Assembly: GCA_916720335.1 (NCBI GenBank)
Contig: CAKAQU010000019.1
Coordinates: forward strand, 1 to 18,844
Origin: an uncultured Moraxella sp.
GTDB lineage: Bacteria > Pseudomonadota > Gammaproteobacteria > Pseudomonadales > Moraxellaceae
Length of the DNA: 18,844 nucleotides
Direction of reading: 5' to 3'
Positions within the stretch are counted from its first letter, which is position 1. Each line of letters opens with the position of its first letter. Both the position numbers and the translations under genes were made by a program. Below, piece after piece: positions 7,617 to 14,816 of this stretch. The notes below the pieces were generated by a model, which saw nothing but the letters and a program-made list of their open reading frames with translations, ran no database searches and had not been told where the DNA came from.

Positions 7617-8284
7617 ATCATGGAATTTATCAACAAATTTTATCCAGAGAGTGGCATATTAAACGACAAAAAGCCGTGCAATGGCTTTATCCTTTGGTAC
7701 TGTTTTTACTGATTATTACCTTATTTGTTTTGGCGGTAGGCGGTGAACCCAAACTACTGCTTCGTCTGGCAAGTTCGGCGGTTTGGGTAGCGGTGCTATT
7801 ATCTTTGGTAATTGGTGTGGATGATTTGTTTCGTCCAGATTTTGACAATGGTACATTAAGTCAGCTTGTGGTATCATCGGCGCCTTTATCGTTTTGGGTA
7901 TTGGTGCGTCTAGGCATGCACTGGCTGTTTAGTGCTGGATTTGTCAGCTTACTGTCTTTGTTTGCTGTGCCTTTATTTGGACTGCCCATTGGTGAAGCCT
8001 TGATACTCATGCTGTCCATCGTGGTTGGTTCACCCCTGCTACTGATGTTATCTGCCATTGCCAGCAGTTTAACATTAACCTTAAAAAATGGAGCAATTTT
8101 AGTACCACTCATCGCCCTACCTATGCAGTTACCTGTGCTGATTTTTGCTACTGGCGCAGTGGATTTATTTGCCACAGGGCTGAATGCTTTACCAACTTTA
8201 GCGCTGCTTGGCGCGGGCAGTATTTTGGCGATAATGATTACACCATTTGCCGTAGCTAATATTTTAAAAATGGCATGGACTTAA
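7613..8284 (+). CDS. ccmB: Heme exporter / cytochrome c maturation permease
   Basis: A 223-residue, strongly hydrophobic protein of the usual CcmB length (about 220), with about six membrane segments beginning near residue 26. The region LVIGVDDLFRPDFDNGTLSQLVVSSAPL (in pieces: DDLF..D.DNGTL.QL) is the conserved cytoplasmic CcmB signature. It is the membrane partner of CcmA in System I cytochrome c biogenesis. The start overlaps the ccmA stop by 4 bp. Unlike the common ccmABCDEFGH order, no ccmC follows: the gene ends in a 4-bp tail-to-tail overlap with tsaD. No terminator is visible after it. Confidence 0.92.
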   Translation: MNHGIYQQILSREWHIKRQKAVQWLYPLVLFLLIITLFVLAVGGEPKLLLRLASSAVWVAVLLSLVIGVDDLFRPDFDNGTLSQLVVSSAPLSFWVLVRLGMHWLFSAGFVSLLSLFAVPLFGLPIGEALILMLSIVVGSPLLLMLSAIASSLTLTLKNGAILVPLIALPMQLPVLIFATGAVDLFATGLNALPTLALLGAGSILAIMITPFAVANILKMAWT

Positions 8285-9327
8285 AATTTAAGTGTCTGCA
8301 TATCCCATCTAGGAACACACCCTACTGACAAACCATCAAACTGACCCGCTTTAAGCCGACAAAACCCTGCATAAGCAATCATCGCTCCATTGTCGGTACA
8401 TAATGACTGAGGGGCATAATAGACACTTGCACCCATTTTTTTTGTGGCATTTTGCAGTTCGATTCTAAGCTGACTATTTGCTGAAACACCCCCTGCAATG
8501 ACCAATTTTTTTAATCCTGTTTGTGTTAGAGCTTTGATGCATTTTTTTGTTAATGTATCAATAACCGCAAATTGAAAACTAGCAGCAATATCCGCACGCA
8601 CTATTGGATTGTCATCACTGCCTTGAGTGTCTTTGATTAAATTGTGTACTGCTGTTTTCATGCCACTAAATGAAAAATCAAGCCCCTTATCCAGCATGGG
8701 ACGCGGTAAAGCATAAGCGTTTTTATTGCCATTTTTTGCCAATTTTTCGATATTTGGACCCCCGGGATAAGCCAATCCAAGCATTTTTGCAGTTTTATCA
8801 AAACATTCCCCCACTGCATCATCAATCGATTCGCCCAAAATTTCATAATCACCCAATTTTTTAGCATGCAGTAGCATTGTATGACCGCCTGATACCAAGA
8901 GGCAAACAAATGGGAATTGCAATCTTTGACCATCGGATTTGTCATGGTCAAGCAGTGGCGCTAACAAATGTCCTTCCATATGATGCACACCAATTGCTGG
9001 GATACCCAAACCGTAAGCCAATGCTCTTCCAAATAACGCTCCCGTCATCAAAGCCCCAATCAATCCTGGACCTTTTGTATAGGCAACCGCGTCGATTTGA
9101 GTTTTGTCCATATTTGCTTTTTGTAAAAGCTCATCAAATAGTGGTACCAATTTACGGATGTGGTCGCGACTGGCAAGTTCTGGCACAACTCCACCATATA
9201 AAGCGTGCAGCTGTATCTGACTGTAAAGTACTTGCGCTAAAATACCGCCCTGTCCGCCATTCATTTGACTGTCATAAATTGCCAGTCCTGTTTCATCGCA
9301 AGATGTCTCCAAGCCTAAAACTTTCAT
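8281..9327 (-). CDS. tsaD: tRNA N6-threonylcarbamoyladenosine transferase
   Basis: The 348-residue protein is the Kae1/Qri7/YgjD family enzyme that, with TsaB, TsaE and TsaC-made threonylcarbamoyl-AMP, makes t6A37 on ANN-decoding tRNAs. It starts with LETSCDETGLAIYD, has the metal-binding HHMEGH motif (His116 and His120), GPGLIGAL, the DDAVGECFDKTAKMLGL segment, SFSGMK, GGVSANSQLR, and a late metal Asp in CTDNGAMIAYAG. All key residues are intact. An AAAGGG ribosome binding site lies 6 bases before the ATG. It follows hemN on the same strand with 32 bp between and no terminator, so the two are probably co-transcribed. Its 3' end overlaps ccmB by 4 bp. Confidence 0.97.
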   Translation of the reverse strand: MKVLGLETSCDETGLAIYDSQMNGGQGGILAQVLYSQIQLHALYGGVVPELASRDHIRKLVPLFDELLQKANMDKTQIDAVAYTKGPGLIGALMTGALFGRALAYGLGIPAIGVHHMEGHLLAPLLDHDKSDGQRLQFPFVCLLVSGGHTMLLHAKKLGDYEILGESIDDAVGECFDKTAKMLGLAYPGGPNIEKLAKNGNKNAYALPRPMLDKGLDFSFSGMKTAVHNLIKDTQGSDDNPIVRADIAASFQFAVIDTLTKKCIKALTQTGLKKLVIAGGVSANSQLRIELQNATKKMGASVYYAPQSLCTDNGAMIAYAGFCRLKAGQFDGLSVGCVPRWDMQTLKF

Positions 9328-9359
9328 TTCATACCCTTTAATCTTATATCTTATTATGG

Positions 9360-10766
9360 TTAAATCACACGGGAAAAATGATTTTGATGTTTTTTAACCA
9401 GATATTCATCAAACACCATGGCAATACTACGCCCTAAAATACGTCCTTTGGGTAAAATTTGCACACCATTTTTATCAATTTTCAACAAACCATCATCTTG
9501 CATTGCTTGCAAACCTTGCAATTCTTCAGCAAAATACTGCTGGCAATCAATGCCAAATCGCAAGTTTAAATCAGCAAAATCCATCACATCGTGACACAAT
9601 AAATTCATAATCACATCACGACGTAATGCATCTTTTGGACTGGCTTGAACATGTTTGACTGCAGGTAAAATTTTCGCATGAATTTTTTCTTGATAATCGC
9701 CAAGGCTGGTCGGATTTTGTAACATATGTTCGCCAATTTGACTGATGCTACTGACCCCAAAACCCAATAAATCACATTCACCAAGTATGGTATATCCTTG
9801 AAAATTGCGATGCAACCGCCCCTGTCTTTGAGCTTTTGCCATTTCATCAGATGGTTTCGCAAAATGGTCAATGCCAATATATTGATAATTGGCTTGGTTT
9901 AAAGCGGTAATGGCATTTTTAAACATTGTTAATTTACTTTCAGGGCTGGGTAAATCAGCTTCATTGATGCGTTTTTGGGGGGTAAAACGCGACGGCAAAT
10001 GCGCGTAATTAAATAGCGATAACCGATCAGGCGATAATGCGATAATCTTCTGAATCGTTGTTGCCATGCTAGCTACTGTTTGATGAGGCAATCCATAAAT
10101 TAAATCAATATTGATGGATTTAAATCCAAGTTGCCTAGCACAAGTCATCACATTCTCAATCAAATGCTCAGGTTGAACACGATTGACAGCAATTTGTACT
10201 TTTTCTTCCAAATCTTGAACCCCAAAACTTAAGCGATTTACACCCAGATTTTTTAAAACAGTTAACGTATTTTCTCGAAGTTCTCTTGGGTCAATTTCCA
10301 CTGAAAAATCACCATCATCAGCAAAATCAAAGTGCTGTTTTAAAAATTGCCACAACAAAATCAGTTCATCATCACTTAAAAATGTTGGAGTGCCGCCACC
10401 TAAATGCACCTGTTTTACTTGTAATGGGGCAGTTAAAAACGATTTTTTATGCAAAATTTCAGCAAATAAATAATCTAGGTAATCGCCCGAGTCGCTGTTT
10501 TTTTTGGTAATGATTTTATTACAACCACAGTAATAGCAAAGATGACGGCAAAACGGGATGTGAATATATAATGATAAAGGTCGTTTAGAATCGCGGTTTT
10601 TTAAAATATGCTGCTCAATGGAATCATCTGAGCTAATAGGAGAAAACTCTAAAGCGGTTGGGTAAGAAGTATAACGCGGTGCTTGCTGATTGTATTTTTT
10701 AATCAATTCTTCATGAAAAGTAACCGAAGCAAAATGATTTTGTTGATGAATGCTAAAATTTTTCAT
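9360..10766 (-). CDS. hemN: Oxygen-independent coproporphyrinogen III oxidase
   Basis: The 468-residue radical-SAM enzyme decarboxylates coproporphyrinogen III to protoporphyrinogen IX without oxygen, in heme synthesis. The cluster motif CxxxCxxC is at Cys73, Cys77, Cys80, followed by Cys82, matching the HemN-specific CxxxCxxCxC. LGGGTPTFL (122-130) is the SAM-binding GGGTP motif. The N-terminal KYNQQAPRYTSYPTA and the C-terminal HemN domain, with a near-full-length match to the family (about 457), distinguish it from HemW and HemN-like paralogues. The N-terminus is about 11 residues longer than E. coli HemN. No good ribosome binding site is seen. No FNR/Anr box (TTGAT-N4-ATCAA) is visible upstream. 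tsaD lies 32 bp downstream. Confidence 0.96.
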   Translation of the reverse strand: MKNFSIHQQNHFASVTFHEELIKKYNQQAPRYTSYPTALEFSPISSDDSIEQHILKNRDSKRPLSLYIHIPFCRHLCYYCGCNKIITKKNSDSGDYLDYLFAEILHKKSFLTAPLQVKQVHLGGGTPTFLSDDELILLWQFLKQHFDFADDGDFSVEIDPRELRENTLTVLKNLGVNRLSFGVQDLEEKVQIAVNRVQPEHLIENVMTCARQLGFKSINIDLIYGLPHQTVASMATTIQKIIALSPDRLSLFNYAHLPSRFTPQKRINEADLPSPESKLTMFKNAITALNQANYQYIGIDHFAKPSDEMAKAQRQGRLHRNFQGYTILGECDLLGFGVSSISQIGEHMLQNPTSLGDYQEKIHAKILPAVKHVQASPKDALRRDVIMNLLCHDVMDFADLNLRFGIDCQQYFAEELQGLQAMQDDGLLKIDKNGVQILPKGRILGRSIAMVFDEYLVKKHQNHFSRVI

Positions 10767-10795
10767 AGATGTTTTTGTAAATAATTAAAACGCCT

Positions 10796-10801
10796 ATTAT
10801 A
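10796..10801 (-). promoter_or_regulatory. Possible -10 box for hemN
   Basis: On the minus strand a perfect TATAAT lies about 30 bases before the hemN ATG, which would place the start near 10789. The -35 position at 16-18 bp has no good TTGACA match, so either an activator is used or expression is weak. Only the -10 is supported. Confidence 0.35.
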
Positions 10802-10843
10802 ACGGTTTTAGGTTAAAGTTTTTAGTTAATTAACCACCAAAAA

Positions 10844-10865
10844 CAAAACCCGCATAGCGGGCTTG
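10844..10865 (-). terminator. Intrinsic terminator of rpmI-rplT
   Basis: Read on the minus strand, a GC-rich stem CCCGC-TAT-GCGGG (plus positions 10849-10853 and 10857-10861) is followed by TTTTGTTTTT. It lies about 35 bases after the rplT stop and closes the rpmI-rplT unit before hemN. The A residues before the stem on the other strand make it possibly bidirectional. Confidence 0.8.
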
Positions 10866-10878
10866 TTTTACTAAATTC

Positions 10879-10896
10879 AACTTAATGCATTAAGTT
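10879..10896. repeat. Perfect 18-bp palindrome after rplT
   Basis: AACTTAATGCATTAAGTT is identical to its reverse complement and abuts the rplT stop codon, between it and the terminator. With no loop it would form a hairpin only poorly, so a dimeric DNA-binding protein site is as likely as an RNA role. It may also be chance in AT-rich DNA. Confidence 0.6.
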
Positions 10897-11253
10897 TTAA
10901 GCAAGTGCTGACTTTGCTTTTTCGCAGATTGCAGTAAAAGCTGCCGCATCATGCATGGCAATATCTGCCAAGATACGACGGTCAATCTCTACACTGGCTT
11001 TTTTCAAGCCGTTGATAAGGCGGCTATAGCTTAAACCATTTAAGCGAGCGCCTGCATTGATACGAGCAATCCACAAACGGCGGAAAGTACGTTTTTTGTT
11101 ACGACGGTCACGATAAGCGTATTGACCAGCTTTCATGACAGCTTGTACAGCAACACGATACACGCGAGAACGAGCACCATAGTAACCTTTTGCACGAGCT
11201 AGAACTTTTTTATGACGGCGATTAGCCTGTACACCACGTTTTACACGAGCCAT
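10897..11253 (-). CDS. rplT: 50S ribosomal protein L20
   Basis: A 118-residue, highly basic protein of exactly the usual L20 length. It begins MARVKRGVQANRRHKKVLARAKGYYG-type sequence and includes RRLWIARINAGARLNG, both diagnostic of L20. L20 binds 23S rRNA early in 50S assembly and in many bacteria represses its own operon. A strong ribosome binding site (TAGGAG) precedes the ATG. It lies 29 bp after rpmI and ends in an intrinsic terminator. In E. coli infC precedes and pheS follows; here hemN follows instead. Confidence 0.98.
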   Translation of the reverse strand: MARVKRGVQANRRHKKVLARAKGYYGARSRVYRVAVQAVMKAGQYAYRDRRNKKRTFRRLWIARINAGARLNGLSYSRLINGLKKASVEIDRRILADIAMHDAAAFTAICEKAKSALA

Positions 11254-11282
11254 TTTTTTCTCCTAAATAAATTGTATGGGCA

Positions 11283-11474
11283 TTAAATGTATGGGCACAT
11301 ACGACGAATGGAAGCCACGTCTGAAGCGTGAACCATCACGCAACCACGCAATTGGCGGATACGCTTAGGAGATTTTTTGGTCAAAATGTGGCGTTTGAAT
11401 GCTTGTTTACGCTTAAAACCGTTCGCTGTTTTTTTAAAACGCTTGGCAGCACCACGTTTGGTTTTTAGTTTCAT
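11283..11474 (-). CDS. rpmI: 50S ribosomal protein L35
   Basis: The 63-residue basic protein starts MKLKTKRGAAKRFKKT and ends RRMCPYI, the L35 hallmarks; the family is usually 64-65 residues. It is a small 50S subunit protein encoded with L20. The AGAGGA ribosome binding site is well placed. It has its own promoter (TTGAAA-17-TATAAT) and a leader of about 75 nt, and infC is not upstream; instead hisIE diverges from it. Confidence 0.97.
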   Translation of the reverse strand: MKLKTKRGAAKRFKKTANGFKRKQAFKRHILTKKSPKRIRQLRGCVMVHASDVASIRRMCPYI

Positions 11475-11550
11475 GATTTTTCCTCTTTTTAATAGTTGGC
11501 TAAGCCAACCTAAAAAACCCGTTTGCCTACAAAAGTAGTCTTAAGGTGGG
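11475..11550 (-). promoter_or_regulatory. rpmI-rplT 5' leader with two small hairpins
   Basis: From the predicted transcription start near 11550 to the rpmI ATG the minus strand can form two stem-loops: CTAC-TTTT-GTAG (11527-11538) and GTTGGC-TTA-GCCAAC (11495-11509). The second ends some 10 bases before the ribosome binding site. L20 is known to autoregulate through leader structures in several bacteria. I cannot show that these hairpins match a known L20-leader class. Confidence 0.4.
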
Positions 11551-11556
11551 GTGTGT

Positions 11557-11585
11557 ATTATAATCTAACAATTCTTGGATTTCAA
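11557..11585 (-). promoter_or_regulatory. Sigma70 promoter for rpmI-rplT
   Basis: On the minus strand TTGAAA (11580-11585) and a perfect TATAAT (11557-11562) are separated by exactly 17 bp. This is a strong-looking promoter, as expected for a ribosomal protein operon, and shows that rpmI is transcribed without infC. The rpmF promoter in this window has the same boxes and spacing. Confidence 0.8.
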
Positions 11586-11616
11586 GCCAATCTAACTTTT
11601 TTATCCTTCAGATTTA

Positions 11617-11625
11617 TGTTAGAAT
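11617..11625 (+). promoter_or_regulatory. Extended -10 promoter candidate for hisIE
   Basis: TGTTAGAAT gives an extended -10 (TG at 11617-11618, -10 TAGAAT at 11620-11625). No good -35 is present; the position holds a T run. The start would be near 11632, leaving a leader of about 24 nt that contains AAGGAAA. It fires away from the divergent rpmI promoter. Confidence 0.4.
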
Positions 11626-11655
11626 TTGGTTGTCTAAAAAAAGGAAAATCAGGGT

Positions 11656-12438
11656 ATGACTTGGCTTGATGAAATTCAGTTTAATCAAAATGGGCTTGTG
11701 CCTGCCATTGCTCAAGATAAAGACACAGGGCGGGTTTTAATGATGGCATGGCAAAACCGCCAAGCCTTAGAACTGACCTTAGCTACTGGTATGGGTGTGT
11801 ATTTTAGTCGTAGCCGAAACAAACTTTGGTACAAAGGCGAAAGCAGTGGTCATCAGCAAGTTGTGCATGATATTTATACCGATTGTGATGGCGATGCGAT
11901 TTTGCTTACCATTACTCAAGTCGGCGGTATTGCTTGCCATACAGGGCGACAAAGCTGTTTTTACCAAAAGCTAGATAGCAAAAATCACACTTGGCAAACT
12001 TGTGATAATGTCATTAAACCAGCTGATGAAATTTATGGTACAAACCATGCCAAAAATACACCTTTACCAAACATCTTACCTCAAGATGTTTTATCAAAAC
12101 TAGATATGATTTTAAACCAGCGCAAAACTGCCAATAAGGACAGCTCTTATGTTGCCAGTTTATATCACAAAGGTTTGAATAAGATTTTAGAAAAAGTTGG
12201 TGAAGAAGCGGTAGAATCCATCATTGCCGCCAAAGAACTGCAAACAGCCATCAAACTGGGGCAAGATTTTCAAAAACAGCGCAGCGATTTTATTTATGAA
12301 GTCGCCGATGTTTGGTTTCATACCTTAGTAGCGCTGGCGGATTTAAACCTATCATCAAACGATATTTTAACTGAATTAGCAAGACGTTTTGGGCTTTCAG
12401 GTATTGATGAAAAAAATGCCAGAACTGCGATACATTAA
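11656..12438 (+). CDS. hisIE: Bifunctional phosphoribosyl-AMP cyclohydrolase / phosphoribosyl-ATP diphosphatase
   Basis: A 260-residue fusion catalysing steps two and three of histidine synthesis. The N-terminal HisI domain (about 1-105) has SRSRNKLWYKGESSGH, DCDGDA with Asp76/Asp78/Asp80 for Mg and Cys77 for Zn, and GIACHTGRQSCF with Cys94 and Cys101 as further Zn ligands. After a linker, the HisE domain (about 143-255) has SLYHKGLNKILEKVGEEAVE and the EVADVWFHTLV helix, the MazG-like pyrophosphohydrolase fold with Glu and Asp metal ligands. No his operon surrounds it; it sits directly before tatABC. The order hisI-hisE-tatABC is also found in Pseudomonas, so this is conserved synteny rather than a rearrangement. 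Confidence 0.96.
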   Translation: MTWLDEIQFNQNGLVPAIAQDKDTGRVLMMAWQNRQALELTLATGMGVYFSRSRNKLWYKGESSGHQQVVHDIYTDCDGDAILLTITQVGGIACHTGRQSCFYQKLDSKNHTWQTCDNVIKPADEIYGTNHAKNTPLPNILPQDVLSKLDMILNQRKTANKDSSYVASLYHKGLNKILEKVGEEAVESIIAAKELQTAIKLGQDFQKQRSDFIYEVADVWFHTLVALADLNLSSNDILTELARRFGLSGIDEKNARTAIH

Positions 12439-12454
12439 ATTTTAATTTAAAGTG

Positions 12455-12483
12455 TTTACATCAACAGCCATAAATTTGATAAA
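12455..12483 (+). promoter_or_regulatory. Promoter for tatABC
   Basis: TTTACA (12455-12460) and GATAAA (12478-12483) are 17 bp apart in the hisIE-tatA gap, placing the start about 45 bases before tatA. Read-through from hisIE remains possible, because only a weak AT-only inverted repeat (12435-12441 with 12444-12450) lies between. Confidence 0.5.
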
Positions 12484-12534
12484 CTTAATAAAACTGGTTT
12501 TACAAAACTTATTTTACAAATTAAAGGTAAAAAT

Positions 12535-12768
12535 ATGGGCGGATTTTCTTTAACTCACTGGCTGATTTTTTTAGTGGTGATTGTGGTAATTTTTGGTACC
12601 AGCAAATTAAAAAATGCTGGCAAAGATTTGGGGGAAGCTGTTAAAGGTTTTAAAGATGCGGTTAAAGACGAGGAAAAACCCAAGCTAACCCAAGACAACA
12701 CCACCATCAATCAAGATGTGCCAATTCAAGCTGAAATCAAAGAAATCAAACCTAACGATAAGGCATAA
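12535..12768 (+). CDS. tatA: Sec-independent protein translocase TatA
   Basis: A 77-residue single-span protein: hydrophobic helix (about 5-20), the FG hinge in VIFGTSKLKN, then an amphipathic helix with GKDLGEAVKGFKDAVK and an acidic, unstructured tail. TatA multimers form the passage for folded twin-arginine substrates across the inner membrane. The start is Met-Gly-Gly-Phe-Ser, typical of TatA, with an AAAGGT ribosome binding site. It lies 5 bp before tatB. Confidence 0.95.
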   Translation: MGGFSLTHWLIFLVVIVVIFGTSKLKNAGKDLGEAVKGFKDAVKDEEKPKLTQDNTTINQDVPIQAEIKEIKPNDKA

Positions 12769-12773
12769 TCCAA

Positions 12774-13226
12774 ATGTTTAATTTGGGATTTTTTGAACTG
12801 CTGCTTTTTGGCATGATTGCACTGATTGTCTTAGGTCCTGATAAATTAATTTATGCTGCAAAAACATTGGGCAAATGGTACGGGCAATTTCGCAGAATCT
12901 CTGACAAGTTACAACAAGATTTTGCCAGTGAATTTGAATTAAATCAATTGCAAAAACAATTTGAAACCGAAATTGCTAAAATTCGAGCCTCTGAGCAAGA
13001 TTTAAAAAATCGGCTTAACCAATTGCAAAATGATTTGCAAGATGGCTCAAAACAAACATTACAAACCGTTGAATTAACCAATAATAAAAAGGCTCCTTTG
13101 CCATTATCAGGTCGATTTTTTTTATTGGGTGATTATGATAAAAAGCGTCGCCTACCCAATGCGCCTTTTTTGCCCAACTATAAAGCAGATAAACTGCTCT
13201 ATCAATCCATCAATATACCATCATGA
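12774..13226 (+). CDS. tatB: Sec-independent protein translocase TatB
   Basis: The 150-residue product begins MFNLGFFELLLFGMIALIVLGP: membrane helix with the conserved Glu8 and the Gly-Pro hinge at 21-22 that separate TatB from TatA. A long charged coiled-coil-like helix follows (about 40-95), then a less ordered tail. TatB with TatC forms the receptor for twin-arginine signal peptides. Its stop overlaps the tatC start by 4 bp (ATGA). Length is within the TatB range. Confidence 0.95.
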   Translation: MFNLGFFELLLFGMIALIVLGPDKLIYAAKTLGKWYGQFRRISDKLQQDFASEFELNQLQKQFETEIAKIRASEQDLKNRLNQLQNDLQDGSKQTLQTVELTNNKKAPLPLSGRFFLLGDYDKKRRLPNAPFLPNYKADKLLYQSINIPS

Positions 13227-13975
13227 ACACTATCAAACCACAAAAATCTGATGAAGGCGAAATGCCTATTTTGGCGCATTTTGCTGAGCTGCGCACTCGT
13301 CTGATTCGCATGGTTTTTGCGGTTTTGGTTGTGTTTTTGGTATTGGTAGGTTTTAGTCGCACATTATACGATTTTATTTCCAATCCTTTGGTTTCCCTAT
13401 TGCCCGATAATGCCAGCATCATTGCCACAGAAGTTACTTCAGGGTTTGTTGCGCCCATTAAATTAACGTTCTTTATGGCAATTTTTATCAGCATTCCTTT
13501 TATTATTGGTCAGCTTTGGGGTTTTATTTCGCCTGCTTTATATAAACACGAAAAACGCATTGCCATCCCTTTATTATTATCAGCAATTATTTTATTTTAT
13601 GTTGGTATGGCATTTGCCTATTTTTTAGTATTGACCCCTGCTTTAAAATTTTTGGTGCTGTTTTCTCCAGATAATGTTTTGCCAATGACAGATATTAATA
13701 GTTATTTGGATTTTGTATTAAAATTATTTTTATTATTTGGCATTGTTTTTGAAATACCAGTTGCCACTTTACTTTTGGTATTATTAAATATTGTCAGTAC
13801 CGATAAACTTATTAAAAGTCGCCGATATGTGATTGTAGGGTGTTTTTTTATTGCAGCACTGGTAACACCACCTGATGGGTTATCTATGTTAATGTTAGCC
13901 ATTCCAATGTGTTTGTTGTTTGAAGTGGGAATATTATTGGCAAAACTATTAAAACGTTCAACTAAAGCAGCCTAA
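13223..13975 (+). CDS. tatC: Sec-independent protein translocase TatC
   Basis: A 250-residue membrane protein with six predicted spans. Signature elements are HFAELRTRL (19-27, with Glu22 and Arg24), the cytoplasmic loop WGFISPALYKHEKR (99-112) with Glu110 corresponding to the signal-peptide-binding Glu of E. coli TatC, the membrane FEIPVA with Glu177, and TPPDG near the end. It is the core twin-arginine signal receptor. It overlaps tatB by 4 bp. The gene ends at a small AT-rich hairpin and converges with epmC. Confidence 0.97.
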   Translation: MNTIKPQKSDEGEMPILAHFAELRTRLIRMVFAVLVVFLVLVGFSRTLYDFISNPLVSLLPDNASIIATEVTSGFVAPIKLTFFMAIFISIPFIIGQLWGFISPALYKHEKRIAIPLLLSAIILFYVGMAFAYFLVLTPALKFLVLFSPDNVLPMTDINSYLDFVLKLFLLFGIVFEIPVATLLLVLLNIVSTDKLIKSRRYVIVGCFFIAALVTPPDGLSMLMLAIPMCLLFEVGILLAKLLKRSTKAA

Positions 13976-13997
13976 ATACAATCTGGATAATTGTATT
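13975..13997. terminator. Weak hairpin between tatC and epmC
   Basis: An 8-bp inverted repeat AATACAAT / ATTGTATT with a 7-nt loop begins at the last base of the tatC stop codon, in the 39-bp gap between convergent genes. Stem GC content is low and no T run follows, so termination is only a possibility. Confidence 0.3.
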
Positions 13998-14014
13998 GAT
14001 ATCATATTGCTAAA

Positions 14015-14722
14015 TTAATAACAACATAAATCTAAAAATAACCAAATTAATCTTTTAGCATCTTTGGATAAAAACTGCGGATTTTGTAAAAAATCATACG
14101 CCTGCAGATAAACATCACTGGCAAACGTGCTATTTGATGTATCAAAATCAGCATTTAAATTATCCTGTGATACATAAAAATAACGACCCAACGCCAAATT
14201 TAATAAACATTCAATAGCTTGAGGTTTGATTTCTACTTGCTCAAATAGCTTTTGGGTGGCTTCATCACGCCCATCAGCAACATACCAATAACCAAAATCA
14301 TCTAATTGACGGCGTTTTTTTCCCGCCACACACCAATGACTGATTTCATGTAAAGCACTGGCAAAAAAACCGTGAGCAAATTCAATGCGTGCAGGATTGT
14401 CATCGCGACTGGCAAAATATTCTGGTTCACCATCACCACGCACTAAGATGGTTGGCACACCGTCCATATTGGTTTGTGCAAAAATACTGTTAAACAAATG
14501 AATTAGCCATTGAGTAAGCTTATCGTCATTTTGATTTTGAGATAAATCATTTCGCCATTTTTTTTGGTAATCGTGATAATCATCTATGTGGGTGATTAAA
14601 TTTTTTATTTCACAAACAACATCAGGGTTTTTATAAAAATCTTGCCAGAGTTTTAAAATAGGTTTGGGGTTAGAATGACAATTTTTGTGGGCGTAAGGCG
14701 ATAGCTGGTTAAAATTAATCAT
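14015..14722 (-). CDS. epmC: Elongation factor P hydroxylase (YfcM type)
   Basis: The C-terminal ~165 residues match EpmC closely: DGEPEYF, FAHGFFASALHEISHWCVAGKKRR (pieces, 115-138) with metal-ligand candidates His125, Glu126 and His129, DFGYWYVADGRD (142-153), FEQVEIKPQA and the VSQDNL segment. EpmC hydroxylates the beta-lysylated lysine of EF-P, the last step of the EpmA/EpmB/EpmC pathway that helps ribosomes through polyproline. At 235 residues it is about 50 longer than E. coli YfcM (about 180), and the surplus is N-terminal. The start is uncertain: TATAAT on the minus strand (14724-14729) ends one base before the ATG and no ribosome binding site is visible. It is divergent from yceD. 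Confidence 0.9.
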   Translation of the reverse strand: MINFNQLSPYAHKNCHSNPKPILKLWQDFYKNPDVVCEIKNLITHIDDYHDYQKKWRNDLSQNQNDDKLTQWLIHLFNSIFAQTNMDGVPTILVRGDGEPEYFASRDDNPARIEFAHGFFASALHEISHWCVAGKKRRQLDDFGYWYVADGRDEATQKLFEQVEIKPQAIECLLNLALGRYFYVSQDNLNADFDTSNSTFASDVYLQAYDFLQNPQFLSKDAKRLIWLFLDLCCY

Positions 14723-14816
14723 AATTATAAAATAAAGAAAAAACTACATTATAGCATTGACCAACGATTTTTTTTTGCGTAAACTTAAATCAATTCAACA
14801 ACTATTTAAAAACTCA

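Noticed and set aside
7861..8175. 104-codon open frame on the minus strand inside ccmB
   Set aside because: Antisense of a membrane protein gene; the Ser, Thr and Lys-rich product has no family features.
8877..9341. 154-codon open frame on the plus strand opposite tsaD
   Set aside because: It is antisense to a fully conserved tsaD, shows no domain and has no promoter or ribosome binding site.
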